From Rhodococcus maanshanensis NBRC 100610 (GTDB taxonomy: Bacteria > Actinomycetota > Actinomycetes > Mycobacteriales > Mycobacteriaceae), in the NCBI RefSeq assembly GCF_001894865.1, contig NZ_BCXA01000033.1:23781-87780 (forward strand): DNA of 64,000 nucleotides, in the 5' to 3' direction. The notes beneath the pieces are model-generated. The model was not told where the DNA came from, made no database searches, and saw only the letters and a program-made list of their open reading frames with translations. This document shows positions 7,997-17,707 of the stretch, piece after piece; positions within the stretch are counted from its first letter, which is position 1; each line of letters starts with the position of its first letter. The position numbers and the translations under genes are program-made.

Positions 7997-9427
7997 CTAC
8001 GAGCCGAAGACCGAACCCCCCGCCGCGCGACGCCACGGCCCGGTGATCGCAAGGACCAGGCCGGGTGTCTGAATGTTCGCGTACAGGGTCTTCCCGTCGG
8101 CACTGAACGCCGGGCCGCAGAACTCACTGTCGTTCAGCTCATTACGGGCGATCGGGAACGGCTGCCCCTCCTCCGTCACACCGATCAGGTGGCTGATGCC
8201 CTCGCCGTCCTCGGCGAGGATCATGCCGCCGTGCGGGGAAACGGTGATGTTGTCGGGGCCGTCGTAGTTCCCGGTGTCGACGGCCGGGTCCGGGTTCACA
8301 CCGAAGAGGGTCTTGAGCTCGACCGTCTCGGTGGCGGGGTTGTAGAACCAGACCTGGCCGTCGTGCTCGGCGACGCTGCCGTCACTGGTGCGGGCGAAGC
8401 TGGCGACGAAGTAGACACCGCCATCGCCCCACCACTGACCCTCGAGCTTGCGACTGCGCGTGACCTGGTCGTTCGTGAACTGCTTGCGCACCGACGTGGA
8501 CTTCGCGTCCCGGTCGGGAACGTCGACCCACTGCACCGTGTAGCGGACGCCCGGTTCGGTGGCCCGGGACAGGTCCGGCACGTGGGTACCGCCGGAGAGG
8601 CACTTCATCGCCTGCAGGCTGCCCGCGGTGTCCCCGCCGGCCGACTGGGCGAGCGCGTGGAGCGCGCCAGGGCCGCCGACGAAACCCTGCGGCGGGGTCC
8701 ACCGGTAGTACAGGCCGTTCGGGTTGGATGCGTCCTCGGTGAGGTAGATGGCACTCGTCGCCGGGTCGACGGCGACCGCCTCGTGCGCGTACCGGCCCAG
8801 GAACTTCAGCGGAATCGGGCTCTTGCCGACGTTCGCAGCCTGGCTGGCCGGGGCGACCTCGAAGACGTAGCCGTGGTCGCGGGTGAAGCCGTTCGATCCG
8901 GCGCGGGCCTCGGTTTCCTCGCAGGTGAGCCAGGTGCCCCACGGGGTGATGCCACCGGCACAGTTGTTCACGGTTCCGGCCACGCTGACGTACTGGCCCT
9001 GACGTGCCCCGTTCGGCCCGACCGTGGCGGTGGTGGTGCCGCCGCGGGCACCCGGGTCGTAGGTGAGACCGTCGACCACCGGGACACCGAAGGGCTCGTT
9101 GCTGCCGACCTCGTGATTCGTCACGATGGTGGCACCGTTTCCGTTCGCGAACACGCCGTTCGCGTCGGGGTCGCTCGGGACCGGCGAGCCGTCGTCGAGC
9201 AGGGTTTCTCCCGAGCGAGAGACGACCGTGTAGGAGAATCCCGCGGGCAGCGACAGGATCTTGTTGGGGTCGGGAACGAGCGGGCCGTACCCGGGCGCCG
9301 TCCCCGGCACCGCGGCCGCGACCTGGGGCCGGAACAGGGTGTCAACGCTTCCCGCGAGTGCGACGCCGAGCCCGGTGAGCGCGGTGCGTCCGAGAAACGC
9401 CCTGCGGTTGAGTGGTGAGGTGGTCAC
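7997..9427 (-). CDS. PhoX-like (DUF839) protein, Tat-exported
   Basis: 476 residues from GTG 9427 (GAAGGG seven bases upstream). The N-terminus has a twin-arginine signal (NRRAFLGRTALTGLGVALAG). Conserved blocks of the PhoX/DUF839 beta-propeller family follow: GATIVTNHEVG, GTWLTCEETE, RYAHEAVAVDP, YLTEDA, DGPDNITVSPHGGMILAEDG and SEFCGPAFSADGKTLYANIQ. PhoX enzymes are Ca/Fe-dependent alkaline phosphatases exported folded, and the Glu and Asp ligand blocks look present. Activity is inferred; some DUF839 proteins have no shown phosphatase role. The C-terminus ends in GGSVFGS, like two Ig-repeat proteins in this window. Confidence 0.85.
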   Translation of the reverse strand: MTTSPLNRRAFLGRTALTGLGVALAGSVDTLFRPQVAAAVPGTAPGYGPLVPDPNKILSLPAGFSYTVVSRSGETLLDDGSPVPSDPDANGVFANGNGATIVTNHEVGSNEPFGVPVVDGLTYDPGARGGTTTATVGPNGARQGQYVSVAGTVNNCAGGITPWGTWLTCEETEARAGSNGFTRDHGYVFEVAPASQAANVGKSPIPLKFLGRYAHEAVAVDPATSAIYLTEDASNPNGLYYRWTPPQGFVGGPGALHALAQSAGGDTAGSLQAMKCLSGGTHVPDLSRATEPGVRYTVQWVDVPDRDAKSTSVRKQFTNDQVTRSRKLEGQWWGDGGVYFVASFARTSDGSVAEHDGQVWFYNPATETVELKTLFGVNPDPAVDTGNYDGPDNITVSPHGGMILAEDGEGISHLIGVTEEGQPFPIARNELNDSEFCGPAFSADGKTLYANIQTPGLVLAITGPWRRAAGGSVFGS

Positions 9428-9660
9428 GTCCGATCCCTTCATCGATGAACAACGATGACCGGACGCTATTCAGTGCACTGACGCACTTCGTGCATGCTTC
9501 GTGTCCTCCCCGTGAACCGGGAGGGAATTACTGACGCCGGGGGTTCACGTCCACGTCACGCGACGCGAAAGCCCAAGGATTCGTGGACAATTCGGACACC
9601 CCGTGCGGAGTTGTGCGCCCGATACCCATCCGGTGCCCTGCGAGCCCCGGGCGCGGTGTC

Positions 9661-9725
9661 CCGCCGATTGTGCAGTTGTCGGGGCATCGGCCGAGTGGGG
9701 CGTGCGGTAGGTGCACTCTCGACGA
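9661..9725 (+). repeat. Dispersed palindromic repeat, copy C
   Basis: Left arm CCGCCGATTGTGCAGTTGTC (9661-9680), right arm GGTGCACTCTCGACGAG ending at 9725, centre GGGGCATCGGCCGAGTGGGG. It lies immediately beyond the stop codon of the TetR gene (9728). Same orientation as copy A. Confidence 0.65.
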
Positions 9726-9727
9726 GG

Positions 9728-10318
9728 TCAGCGCTGCCGCAGGGAGCCCAGCAGATGGTCGAGCGTCGCCAGCGCCGATTCCCGGTCCCGACCGGGGACC
9801 TCCGACTGGGCCACCCAGAGCACCGCCTCGTTCATCGCACCGGACAGCAGGTGTGCGGCCGGTTCGGCGAGTCCGGGAGCGATTGTGCCCTCCGCCTGCA
9901 ACTCGTCGAGCACCTCCTGCAGCAGGCGACCCGAGTTGGCCGCGTCGAGCTCCCGCCAGCGCTGCCAGCCGAGCACGGCAGGCGCATCGATCAGCATGAT
10001 CCGATGGACCCTGCGGTCCGACCCGGCGCGGACGAACTCGTGGCAGCCCACGACGAGGGCGTCCCACAGATTCCCCGCCGCGGCCGCGGCGTGACCGACA
10101 CGCTCGGCGACCTCGCGTTGCACCTGTTCCACGACGGCGTCGAACAGTCCCGCCTTGCTGCCGAAGTGGTGGTAGACCGCACCGCGCGTGAGACCGGATT
10201 GCCTTGCGACGTCGTCGAGTCCGACCGCGCCGTATCCGCGGTCGGCGAACATCTCGACGGCCACCGCGAGCAGCGCTCGCGTCGTCGTCGCGGTCTGCTC
10301 CTTCTTCGACGGACTCAA
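9728..10318 (-). CDS. TetR family transcriptional regulator
   Basis: 196 residues if it starts at TTG 10318 (MSPSKKEQTATTTRALLAVA), which has GAAGGGG six bases upstream and fits the usual TetR N-terminus. An ATG at 10378 would put the start inside the operator palindrome. The HTH is at ~9-55 (LAVAVEMFADRGYGAVGLDD, then LTRGAVYHHFGSKAGLFDAV); the rest is a ligand-binding helical domain. It is divergent from the VOC gene, so it most likely represses itself and that gene through the palindrome at 10342-10394. Ligand unknown. Confidence 0.85.
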   Translation of the reverse strand: MSPSKKEQTATTTRALLAVAVEMFADRGYGAVGLDDVARQSGLTRGAVYHHFGSKAGLFDAVVEQVQREVAERVGHAAAAAGNLWDALVVGCHEFVRAGSDRRVHRIMLIDAPAVLGWQRWRELDAANSGRLLQEVLDELQAEGTIAPGLAEPAAHLLSGAMNEAVLWVAQSEVPGRDRESALATLDHLLGSLRQR

Positions 10319-10341
10319 TCCGACCCCTTCGCTGACCCATT

Positions 10342-10394
10342 GATACGTACGCAGTGTATGCGTATGGTGCAGACACATACATTGCGTACGTATC
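10342..10394. promoter_or_regulatory. Large operator palindrome between TetR and VOC genes
   Basis: GATACGTACGCAGTGTATG (10342-10360) and CATACATTGCGTACGTATC (10376-10394) are inverted with 18 of 19 positions matching, 15 bp apart. Each arm contains the small palindrome TACGTA. The length suits two TetR dimers bound side by side and covers both promoters. Confidence 0.7.
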
Positions 10395-10414
10395 TATCGT
10401 GAACGGAGAGCCTC

Positions 10415-10822
10415 ATGGCAAAGACGAGCTTCTATCCGGTGATCTGCACGGACACCGTCGGTGAATCGGCGGACTTCTTTCGCCGCTGGTTCGACTTCGA
10501 GTCGACATTCGAATCCGATTGGTACGTAAGCCTTCGACGCGAACCCGACCTCGAACTCGCGATCCTCGATCACACCCACGAGACCATCCCCGACGGGTAC
10601 CGCTCGCGCGCACAGGGCCTCATCCTCAATTTCGAGGTCGAGGACGTGGACGCCGAGTACGAGCGCCTCGTGACACTCGGACGCCACCCCGCGGTGCTCG
10701 ACATCCGCACGGAGGACTTCGGGCAGCGGCACTTCATCATCGCCGGCCCCGGCGGCATCCTCATCGACATCATCACCCCGACTCCGCCCACCGCGGAGTT
10801 CGAGCAGCAATACGTCGAGTAG
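10415..10822 (+). CDS. VOC superfamily (glyoxalase/bleomycin-resistance fold) protein
   Basis: 135 residues, ATG 10415 with GGAGAG upstream. One pair of beta-alpha-beta-beta-beta units: [20 protein letters not shown], then [18 protein letters not shown], then [17 protein letters not shown]. The family includes glyoxalases, extradiol dioxygenases and antibiotic-binding proteins. The metal-ligand positions are not obvious here, so the substrate and even catalysis are open. Control by the divergent TetR through the large palindrome suggests a response to a small molecule, for example detoxification (inference). Confidence 0.85.
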   Translation: MAKTSFYPVICTDTVGESADFFRRWFDFESTFESDWYVSLRREPDLELAILDHTHETIPDGYRSRAQGLILNFEVEDVDAEYERLVTLGRHPAVLDIRTEDFGQRHFIIAGPGGILIDIITPTPPTAEFEQQYVE

Positions 10823-11065
10823 GGCCCGCCCGCGTTCAATTTTCTCGGACGTTGCCGAGCGGGGCGCGCCACCGATTCGTGCGCCCCGCCTCGCCTGAGC
10901 GGCCAAACCGCGCCCTTTCCAGGGCTTGTCGCCAACGCACCGATCGCGCGATAGCGCCGCGGACAGAATCGAGACGTGGTAGAACGTGTTCCAGTTTGGT
11001 GTCGCGATCGGGCGGCTCCACCTCGAACGTGGCCGAGCCGGCCGCTCGCACGATGAAGGATCTCG

Positions 11066-11857
11066 ATGCACTGGTACACCGGGAACACGGTCTACGACAC
11101 CGTCCTGACGATCGCCTTCGCCTTCGCGGCATTCGTCATCATCGGCGGCTTCTTCGCCCAGAGTTCGTACGGCCGATTCAGCTCGACCAACCTCGGGTTC
11201 AACCTCAACCCGAAGCTGGGCTGGTGGCTGATGGAGATCCCCGCGACGGTGGTCTTCGCCATCTTCTTCCTGACAGGCCCGAACCGGTTCGAGCCCACCT
11301 CGCTGGTCCTCGCCGGGATCTGGCTGCTGCACTACGCGAACCGCGGCTGGTTCTTCCCGCTGTCGATCCGGCAGGTCCCGGGCAAGCGCAGCACCTTCAA
11401 TGTCTCCGTCATCGGCATGGGCATGCTGGTGACCTGCATGCACGGCTACCTCAACGGCGCCTTCTTCAGCCACGACTACCTGAACCAGTACGGAACCGAG
11501 TGGCTGACCGACCCCCGATTCCTCATCGGCGTGGTGATCTACCTGGGCGGGTTCGCCCTGCTGGTGTCGTCCGAGTCGATCGTGCGCAATCTCCGGGACA
11601 AGCAGAACCCCGGCGCGACCGAGTACAAGATCCCGTACGGCGGCGGGTTCCGGTTCGTCACCAGCCCGGCCTACCTCGGCGAGCTCATCGCCTGGGCCGG
11701 GTTCGCCCTGCTGACCTGGTCCCTGGCGGGCGTCGTCATCTTCCTGATCACCGCGGGCAACCTGATCCCCCGAGCGATCGCGACCCACAAGTGGTACCGC
11801 GAGAAGTTCGAGGACTACCCCACCGACCGCAAGGCCCTCGTCCCGCTCGTGGTCTGA
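11066..11857 (+). CDS. Steroid 5-alpha-reductase-like membrane protein
   Basis: 263 residues with about six membrane helices. Motifs of the 3-oxo-5-alpha-steroid 4-dehydrogenase family: LGFNLNPKLGWWLMEIPA near 45-65, HYANRGWFFPLSIR, the cofactor-site block KIPYGGGFRFVTSPAYLGEL and the C-terminal ATHKWYREKFEDYP. Family members reduce the 4-5 double bond of 3-oxo-steroids, or of sterol-like enones, with NADPH in the membrane. In a rhodococcus it could act in sterol metabolism, but the context gives no pathway. It is solitary, followed by copy D of the dispersed repeat. Confidence 0.8.
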   Translation: MHWYTGNTVYDTVLTIAFAFAAFVIIGGFFAQSSYGRFSSTNLGFNLNPKLGWWLMEIPATVVFAIFFLTGPNRFEPTSLVLAGIWLLHYANRGWFFPLSIRQVPGKRSTFNVSVIGMGMLVTCMHGYLNGAFFSHDYLNQYGTEWLTDPRFLIGVVIYLGGFALLVSSESIVRNLRDKQNPGATEYKIPYGGGFRFVTSPAYLGELIAWAGFALLTWSLAGVVIFLITAGNLIPRAIATHKWYREKFEDYPTDRKALVPLVV

Positions 11858-11928
11858 CCGCCGAGCGTGCAGTTGTCGGCGTCTCCACTCGGACGATGCC
11901 CCGACAGCTGCACGCTCGACTCGTCGAG
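11858..11928 (-). repeat. Dispersed palindromic repeat, copy D
   Basis: Left arm CCGCCGAGCGTGCAGTTGTC (11858-11877), right arm CCCCGACAGCTGCACGCTCG (11899-11918). The centre, read on the minus strand, is GGCATCGTCCGAGTGGAG, matching copy C. It starts at the stop codon of the reductase-like gene. Opposite orientation to copies A and C. Confidence 0.7.
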
Positions 11929-11943
11929 TTGAGGCGACGGGTG

Positions 11944-12348
11944 CTACCAGTCGGATCTCAAGACCGGACCCCGGTTCGAAAAGTAGTCGTCGTCGGCTTC
12001 GTCGACATCGGGGTGAACGGAGGCACGATCTGACCTTCGAGAATCCGACCCCAACTGGCTGAGTTGTCTGTCGCCTTCAGCGGCAAGGTCAGCTCTCTGT
12101 TCCTCGGACAACTCCGTGAACTTTCTTGCACCTGCTGCAACGAGAGGATCCAATTCCCGCGCAAAGACGGGGGATGAGGCAACATCTCGCAGCCCGCGGC
12201 GCCCGGAGAGGACGTCCTCGACCAGTTCCTTGAACTCCCTGTCATGGCTACGCTCGGACAGCTTTTGAAGAACATCCCGCAGATGCCGGGAAACTCCAGG
12301 GTCGCCTCCGGCCAGATCGATTACCGGCTCTCCACCTTCAACCTTCAC
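11944..12348 (-). CDS. Small protein of unknown function in a type VII-like cassette
   Basis: 134 residues, mostly charged alpha helix (VSRHLRDVLQKLSERSHDRE; FTELSEEQRADLAAEGDRQL), with no signal peptide or membrane helix. It begins one base beyond the stop of the WXG100-like gene and so belongs to the same operon. By position it may be a chaperone, partner or immunity-type protein for the upstream pair (inference). I recognise no family. GC content here is lower than in the flanking genes. Confidence 0.6.
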   Translation of the reverse strand: MKVEGGEPVIDLAGGDPGVSRHLRDVLQKLSERSHDREFKELVEDVLSGRRGLRDVASSPVFARELDPLVAAGARKFTELSEEQRADLAAEGDRQLSQLGSDSRRSDRASVHPDVDEADDDYFSNRGPVLRSDW

Positions 12349-13065
12349 CTATGCCCCCGGATGATCGTACGAAGCCCCAGGCAGCGACCCCACGTCGACG
12401 CCGTTGATTCCGGCAAGGTACCCGGCGATCAGGCCGATCGCCCCCTGCGCGACGTTCCACGCCGCAGTCCAACAAGTCACGACACTGTCCCAGGTCGCCA
12501 GAATTCGAGTGACCTGGAAGGCCGCCGCAGCACCCAGCGCAACACCGCCCACAACCGTTGCACTGAGCGCAGCTGTGGCGGCAAGCTCCACACCGAACAC
12601 AATTAGTTGGTCCGTCAATGTCGAGAGCAACCCCTTGATCGCCTGCTGCGTCTCGTACATTCCCAGAGCCATCTGGTCCAGTTGACCAGCGATCGCGCTC
12701 ATTCCACGGGACTGCGCATCCAAGCCGTCAGCAAGCCCTGCAAAGTAACTCGTAGCCGCGTCCGCCGCGTTGCCTCTCCACGAATGAGCCACATCTGCGG
12801 AAGCAGCCTTGACCGCATCGGCATGCGCGAGGTTGAAATCTGCGAGGTTCTTGACTGCATCACCCGCCTTGCGCACCGCTTCCCAATCGCCCGCAACCTG
12901 CTGTGCTGCGAGCTCGTACGGATTCCAATCGAAAACCGTGGTCAGGGCCTTCTCAAACCAATACGACGGACTGATGTACTGGAGGCCAACGATGTCTTCG
13001 AGTGCATCCGGAATCGGATCGGCCGCTCCTGGCTGTGCGAGGTGCGCGCTCGGTTGTTCAGTCAT
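12349..13065 (-). CDS. WXG100-like putative type VII secretion substrate
   Basis: 238 residues from ATG 13065, which overlaps the stop of the preceding gene (ATGACTGA), implying coupled translation. Residues ~55-165 form a helical hairpin with the W-x-G-type turn SWRGNAADAA, as in ESX/WXG100 substrates. A hydrophobic stretch (~165-215, VFGVELAATAALSATVVGGV, then QGAIGLIAGYLAGINGV) and a short tail ending SLPGASYDHPGA follow. Such proteins are exported by ESX systems with a small helical partner, here probably the upstream gene. No ESX machinery is in this window. Confidence 0.65.
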   Translation of the reverse strand: MTEQPSAHLAQPGAADPIPDALEDIVGLQYISPSYWFEKALTTVFDWNPYELAAQQVAGDWEAVRKAGDAVKNLADFNLAHADAVKAASADVAHSWRGNAADAATSYFAGLADGLDAQSRGMSAIAGQLDQMALGMYETQQAIKGLLSTLTDQLIVFGVELAATAALSATVVGGVALGAAAAFQVTRILATWDSVVTCWTAAWNVAQGAIGLIAGYLAGINGVDVGSLPGASYDHPGA

Positions 13066-13375
13066 GCCGCGATCCGTACGTTCGGTCCAGCTCGAACGCC
13101 GTGACATTCTCGGTAGCCCGGTACATCTGAGCAGTCCTGCGCAGCTCAGAACTGGCATCCGAGTTCAGTCGTTCGAGAGTGCGATAGGTGTCGCTGAGTG
13201 AATCTCTTATCGAGGATGCGGCTTCCACTGCCGTGACGAATATCCGCCCATCACCGTAGTCAATCGCCAACCACCGGTTCAGATAGTCCAGTGCCTGCCT
13301 GGATTGCTCGGAAAGCTCGCCCATTCGCGCTGCGAACCTGTCGATATCGTCGGGTTCGACGACCAAGTCACTCAT
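13058..13375 (-). CDS. Small helical protein, type VII secretion target-like (EspC-like)
   Basis: 105 residues from ATG 13375. The start SDLVVEPDDIDRFAARMGEL, the two-helix pattern and the size (~100 residues) fit the EspC/DUF2580-type class of small ESX-associated proteins that pair with a WXG100-like partner. No WXG motif is evident. First gene of a three-gene leftward operon; its TGA overlaps the next ATG. A purine/G-rich leader (GGGGGTGG) precedes the start. Confidence 0.6.
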   Translation of the reverse strand: MSDLVVEPDDIDRFAARMGELSEQSRQALDYLNRWLAIDYGDGRIFVTAVEAASSIRDSLSDTYRTLERLNSDASSELRRTAQMYRATENVTAFELDRTYGSRHD

Positions 13376-13476
13376 TGAATCCACCCCCGGATTCGGGACG
13401 CTACCACGCCGGGCCACCCGGCCCGTCGACGGACGAACTGGTTGCCGACTTCAACCGCGTACGCAATCATTGGCCG

Positions 13477-14088
13477 GTGCAAGCTGCCACGCCTCCGGAG
13501 ATTCGTCTGCCGATTCGCCCACAGGCCGACGATGATCTCCACGGGCCAGCAGCAACGAAACACCTTCTGCGCGATCGAAATTACGAGTTGATCCAACCTG
13601 CGCCGGACGTATGCGTTGCGCACGGACAGGCCGCAGCAGGACGCCGCAGTACGCATTTTTCGTCAGTGCCGGTACTGCCGTTCACGGGACCGGGTTACCC
13701 CAGGTGGAAGCGCATCACTTGCTTCATCGCCTTTTGGCAAATCATCGAGTGGAACCGCATCCGCGCGCAGTCTCTTTTCCTCTGGGATGAATGGCCGTTC
13801 TGCGATGAATGCTTGCGTTACCGACGGAGGCGCTTCGGATTCTCTCTGCTGGCATTCGTAGCCGGCATATTTCTGTTCTGCACGCTCTTCGCACTCAGAG
13901 GGCGAGGCGAGGACGGGATGATGACGATCATCTTCTTCAGCTCAGTGGCAGTGTTCGTCGCAGGCCTCTTCAGCCTTCCTCAGACTGACAAACTCGCCCA
14001 CGGCCGCGTCGCCATGGACGGATCGGCTCTCATCGTGTCGAATCCGCACCCCGACTTCGAGGGCGAGATTACTCAAGCGACCACCTAG
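13477..14088 (+). CDS. Two-helix membrane protein of unknown function; start uncertain
   Basis: About 203 residues if GTG 13477 is used; the start is a guess because there is no clear SD and the first ~40 residues look unlike coding sequence of neighbours. The recognisable part begins near APDVCVAHGQAAAGRRSTHF and contains a second small Cys pair (WPFCDECLRYRRRRF), two membrane helices (FSLLAFVAGIFLFCTLFAL; TIIFFSSVAVFVAGLFSL), and a tail VSNPHPDFEGEI. The layout (Cys motif, two helices, Hp-F tail) is seen in uncharacterised actinobacterial proteins. It sits in the low-GC patch, and its stop shares CTAG with the convergent S4 gene. Confidence 0.5.
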   Translation: MQAATPPEIRLPIRPQADDDLHGPAATKHLLRDRNYELIQPAPDVCVAHGQAAAGRRSTHFSSVPVLPFTGPGYPRWKRITCFIAFWQIIEWNRIRAQSLFLWDEWPFCDECLRYRRRRFGFSLLAFVAGIFLFCTLFALRGRGEDGMMTIIFFSSVAVFVAGLFSLPQTDKLAHGRVAMDGSALIVSNPHPDFEGEITQATT

Positions 14089-14303
14089 CGCGACACCCGC
14101 ACGCTGATCCCACCGATCTCCACCACGTCGCCCTCGTGCAACTGGCGGCCGCGGCGGACCTCTTCCTCGCCGTTCACGCTGACCAGACCGTCGGCGATGA
14201 CGGCCTTGGCATCGGCGCCCGATTCGATCAGGTTCGCCAGTTTGAGGAACTGGCCGAGGCGGATCGACTCGTCGCGGATCGGTACATCTTGGGGCGCAGG
14301 CAC
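14085..14303 (-). CDS. Small S4 RNA-binding domain protein
   Basis: 72 residues from GTG 14303 (PAPQDVPIRDESIRLGQFLK). Nearly the whole protein is one S4 domain: IRLGQFLKLANLIESGADAK, then VIADGLVSVNGEEEVRRGRQ, then LHEGDVVEIGG. The family (YbcJ/RlbA-like) binds structured RNA, possibly rRNA or stalled ribosomes. Longer upstream reading is possible but would overlap lysX on the other strand. Divergent from lysX with ~47 bp between starts, so they share a control region. Confidence 0.85.
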   Translation of the reverse strand: MPAPQDVPIRDESIRLGQFLKLANLIESGADAKAVIADGLVSVNGEEEVRRGRQLHEGDVVEIGGISVRVSR

Positions 14304-14350
14304 TCGTTCATCATCCCCCACACCGCGGGAGAACCCTTCACACTGGGTAG

Positions 14351-17300
14351 ATGACGCCGACCACCACGACCGAAACGTCGCTCGAGTCCGCTCATCCGAC
14401 ACCCAAGCGCCTGGGCAGACCCACCACCGGGCGCCTCAGGGAGGTGCCGCACATCGCCGGTGTGGTGATCGGCATCTACGCGACCCTGGTCTTCCTGTGG
14501 AGCATCTCCCCCGTGCTGCGGTACCTCTTCCGGGGCCCGCGCGAGTACATCGACACCTACTACTTCGACGCACCGGACACCAGCATCTCCTGGGCTTTGG
14601 TGCTGGCGCTGCTCGCGGCGGCCCTGGCCAGCCGCAAGCGCATCGCGTGGTGGTTGCTCACCATCTACCTGGTGCTCATCGCCGTCGCGAATCTCGCCCA
14701 GGCGATCGCCGACAAGGACATGAACGCGGCGCTGGCCCTCGTCGTCCACCTCGCGGTGATCGGCGTGCTCATCGCCGCGCGCAAGGAGTTCTACACGCGG
14801 GTCCGGCGCGGCGCGGGCTGGAAGGCGCTCGGGGTGCTGCTCCTCGGCCTCGCCATCGGCACCCTGGTCGGCTGGGCCCTGGTCGAGGTGTTCCCGGGAA
14901 CCCTGCCGTCGGATCAGCGGCTCCTCTGGTCGCTCAACCGGGTCGCGGGCGTCGTGGTCTTGGACAATGAGCAGTTCGACGGGCGCACACACGGTTTCGT
15001 GAACACCCTGCTCGGGTTGTTCGGTGCCCTCGCACTGCTGGCCGCGGTGATCACCCTGTTCCGGTCACAGCGCTCGAACAACGCACTGACCGGGGACGAC
15101 GAGTCGGCGCTGCGCGGACTGCTCGCCCGCTCGGGCGCCGACGATTCGCTCGGCTACTTCGCGACCCGCCGCGACAAGGCCGTGATCTTCGCGCCGAGCG
15201 GCAAGGCGGCGGTCACCTACCGGGTCGAACTCGGCGTCTGCCTGGCCAGCGGCGACCCGATCGGCGACGAGGAGGCCTGGCCGCACGCGGTGGACGCGTG
15301 GCTGGACCTGGCCTCCAAATACGGGTGGACCCCGGCCGTGATGGGGGCCAGCGAGCTCGGCGCCACCGCCTACGCGCGCGCCGGGCTTACCGTCCTCCAG
15401 CTCGGTGACGAGGCGATCCTGCACACCCGCGAGTTCAATCTCAACGGCCGCGAGATGCGTCAGGTCCGGCAGGCGGTCAATCGGGTTCGCAAGCAGGGCG
15501 TCACCGTCCGGATGCGACGCCATCGCGACATCCCGCCCGAGGAGATGGCGCAGGTGATCGCCAGGGCGGATGCCTGGCGCGACACCGAGACCGAGCGCGG
15601 CTTCTCGATGGCCCTTGGCAGGCTCGGCGACGTCGCCGACGGCGACTGCCTGCTGGTCGAGGCCATCGGCGAGACGGACCCGGGCGCGCAGGACTCGGCC
15701 GAGGGCGAGGTGCTCGGCATGCTCTCGCTGGTGCCGTGGGGTCCGACCGGGGTGTCGCTCGACCTGATGCGCCGGAACCCGAAGGCGCCCAACGGTGTCG
15801 TGGAGCTGATGGTGACCGAGCTCGCCACCGGCGCGGACCGGTTCGGCGTCAACAAGGTGTCGCTGAACTTCGCCGTGTTCCGGTCGGTCTTCGAGGAGGG
15901 TGCCCGGATCGGCGCCGGACCGGTGCTGCGGGTGTGGCGATCGATCCTGGTGTTCTTCTCCAAGTGGTGGCAGCTCGAGGCGCTGTACCGCTCCAACGTG
16001 AAATACCAACCGGATTGGGCCCCGCGCTACCTGTGCTTCTCCGACAGTCGGGTGCTGCCGAAGGTCGGCATGGCGTCCGCGGTGGCGGAGGGCTTCGTCA
16101 CGCTGCCGCGCTTCGGGCGCCGCGACATCAGCAAGCACACCGGCACCCACGTCGCGGTGCCGCAGGCGGTGGCGGCGTCGGGGCTGCTGCACTCCGACGG
16201 CAGCGCGCCCGACGACGTCGCCACGCTCGCCACCGAGACCGTCGGCCCCCGTCGCCCGGAACAGGTCCGGGTACGGATGGACAAGCTGGACCGGATGGCC
16301 GCCGACGGCATCGACCCGTATCCGGTGGCCTACCCGCCCACCCACACCGTCGCCGCGGCCGCCTCGTCGCCGGAGGGCACCCGGGTACGGATCGCCGGGC
16401 GGCTCATGCGGATCCGCGCCTACGGCGGCGTCGCATTCGCCGAGGTCCGCGACTGGTCCGGCGACCTGCAGGTGCTGTTCGACCGAACCACCGTCGGCGA
16501 CCGGCTCGACGAGTTCACCGCGGACTTCGACCTCGGCGACCTCATCGAGGTGAGCGGCACCATCGGACGCAGCCGCAAGGGCGAACTGTCCGTGCTCGCC
16601 GCCGAGTGGCGGATGAACGGCAAGTGCCTGCACCCGCTGCCGGACAAGTGGAAGGGCCTGTCCGACCCGGAGACCCGGGTGCGCCAGCGCTACCTGGACC
16701 TCGCCATCAATTCCGAGGCCAGGGACCTGCTCACCGCCCGCAGCGTGGTGGTGAAGTCGCTGCGGGACTCGCTCACCTCGCGCGCCTTCTTGGAGGTCGA
16801 GACGCCGATCCTGCAGCAGGTGCACGGCGGCGCGAACGCGGCCCCGTTCCTCACCCACATCAACGCCTACAACCTGGACCTGTACCTGCGCATCGCGCCG
16901 GAGCTCTACCTCAAGCGGCTGTGCGTGGCCGGCATGGAGCGGGTCTTCGAGATCGGCCGGGTGTTCCGCAACGAGGGGGTGGACTTCAAGCACAACCCCG
17001 AGTTCACGATCCTGGAGGCCTACGAGGCGCACAGCGACTACGAGCGGATGATGGTGCTGTGCCGGGAGTTGATCCAGGCCGCGGCGGTGGCCGCACACGG
17101 CCGGGAGGTCATCCTGCGCCCCGGACCGGACGGCGTGCCGGTCGAGGTCGACATCTCCGGCGACTGGCCGGTCAAGACCATGCACGGCGCGGTCGCCGAG
17201 AAGCTGGGCGTCGAGGTGACCCCCGAGACCCCCATCGAGGAATTGCGGCGGCTGTGCGACGAGAACGGGATCCCGCACCAGTCCGACTGGGACGCGGGCG

Positions 17301-17707
17301 CGGTGGCACAGGAGATGTACGAGCACCTGGTGGAGGACCAGACCGAGTTCCCCACCTTCTACACCAACTTCCCCACCTCGATGTCGCCGCTGACCCGGCC
17401 GCACCCCACCATCCCCGGCGTCGCCGCGAAGTGGGACCTGGTGGCCTGGGGCGTCGAACTCGGCACCGCCTACAGCGAGCTCACCGATCCGGTCGACCAG
17501 CGTCGGCGGCTCACCGAGCAGTCGCTGCTGGCGGCCGGCGGTGACGAGGAGGCGATGGAGCTGGACGAGGACTTCCTGCAGGCCCTCGAGCACGCGATGC
17601 CGCCGACCGGCGGGATCGGGATGGGCGTGGACCGGATCGTCATGCTCATCACCGGCGGCAGCATCCGGGAATCACTGGCGTTCCCCCTGGCCAAGCCGCG
17701 ACAGTGA
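14351..17707 (+). CDS. lysX: Bifunctional lysylphosphatidylglycerol synthase/lysyl-tRNA synthetase LysX
   Basis: 1118 residues. The first ~270 hold about seven membrane helices ([20 protein letters not shown] onward); ~270-600 is the DUF2156 aminoacyl-transfer domain; ~670-750 is an OB-fold anticodon-binding domain ([20 protein letters not shown]); ~770-1115 is a class II lysyl-tRNA synthetase core with motif 2 ([20 protein letters not shown]) and motif 3 ([13 protein letters not shown]). The protein charges tRNA-Lys and moves lysine to phosphatidylglycerol, lowering the negative charge of the membrane; in M. tuberculosis this protects against cationic peptides. Length agrees with the mycobacterial protein (~1170). 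First gene of a short rightward run. Confidence 0.96.
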   Translation: MTPTTTTETSLESAHPTPKRLGRPTTGRLREVPHIAGVVIGIYATLVFLWSISPVLRYLFRGPREYIDTYYFDAPDTSISWALVLALLAAALASRKRIAWWLLTIYLVLIAVANLAQAIADKDMNAALALVVHLAVIGVLIAARKEFYTRVRRGAGWKALGVLLLGLAIGTLVGWALVEVFPGTLPSDQRLLWSLNRVAGVVVLDNEQFDGRTHGFVNTLLGLFGALALLAAVITLFRSQRSNNALTGDDESALRGLLARSGADDSLGYFATRRDKAVIFAPSGKAAVTYRVELGVCLASGDPIGDEEAWPHAVDAWLDLASKYGWTPAVMGASELGATAYARAGLTVLQLGDEAILHTREFNLNGREMRQVRQAVNRVRKQGVTVRMRRHRDIPPEEMAQVIARADAWRDTETERGFSMALGRLGDVADGDCLLVEAIGETDPGAQDSAEGEVLGMLSLVPWGPTGVSLDLMRRNPKAPNGVVELMVTELATGADRFGVNKVSLNFAVFRSVFEEGARIGAGPVLRVWRSILVFFSKWWQLEALYRSNVKYQPDWAPRYLCFSDSRVLPKVGMASAVAEGFVTLPRFGRRDISKHTGTHVAVPQAVAASGLLHSDGSAPDDVATLATETVGPRRPEQVRVRMDKLDRMAADGIDPYPVAYPPTHTVAAAASSPEGTRVRIAGRLMRIRAYGGVAFAEVRDWSGDLQVLFDRTTVGDRLDEFTADFDLGDLIEVSGTIGRSRKGELSVLAAEWRMNGKCLHPLPDKWKGLSDPETRVRQRYLDLAINSEARDLLTARSVVVKSLRDSLTSRAFLEVETPILQQVHGGANAAPFLTHINAYNLDLYLRIAPELYLKRLCVAGMERVFEIGRVFRNEGVDFKHNPEFTILEAYEAHSDYERMMVLCRELIQAAAVAAHGREVILRPGPDGVPVEVDISGDWPVKTMHGAVAEKLGVEVTPETPIEELRRLCDENGIPHQSDWDAGAVAQEMYEHLVEDQTEFPTFYTNFPTSMSPLTRPHPTIPGVAAKWDLVAWGVELGTAYSELTDPVDQRRRLTEQSLLAAGGDEEAMELDEDFLQALEHAMPPTGGIGMGVDRIVMLITGGSIRESLAFPLAKPRQ

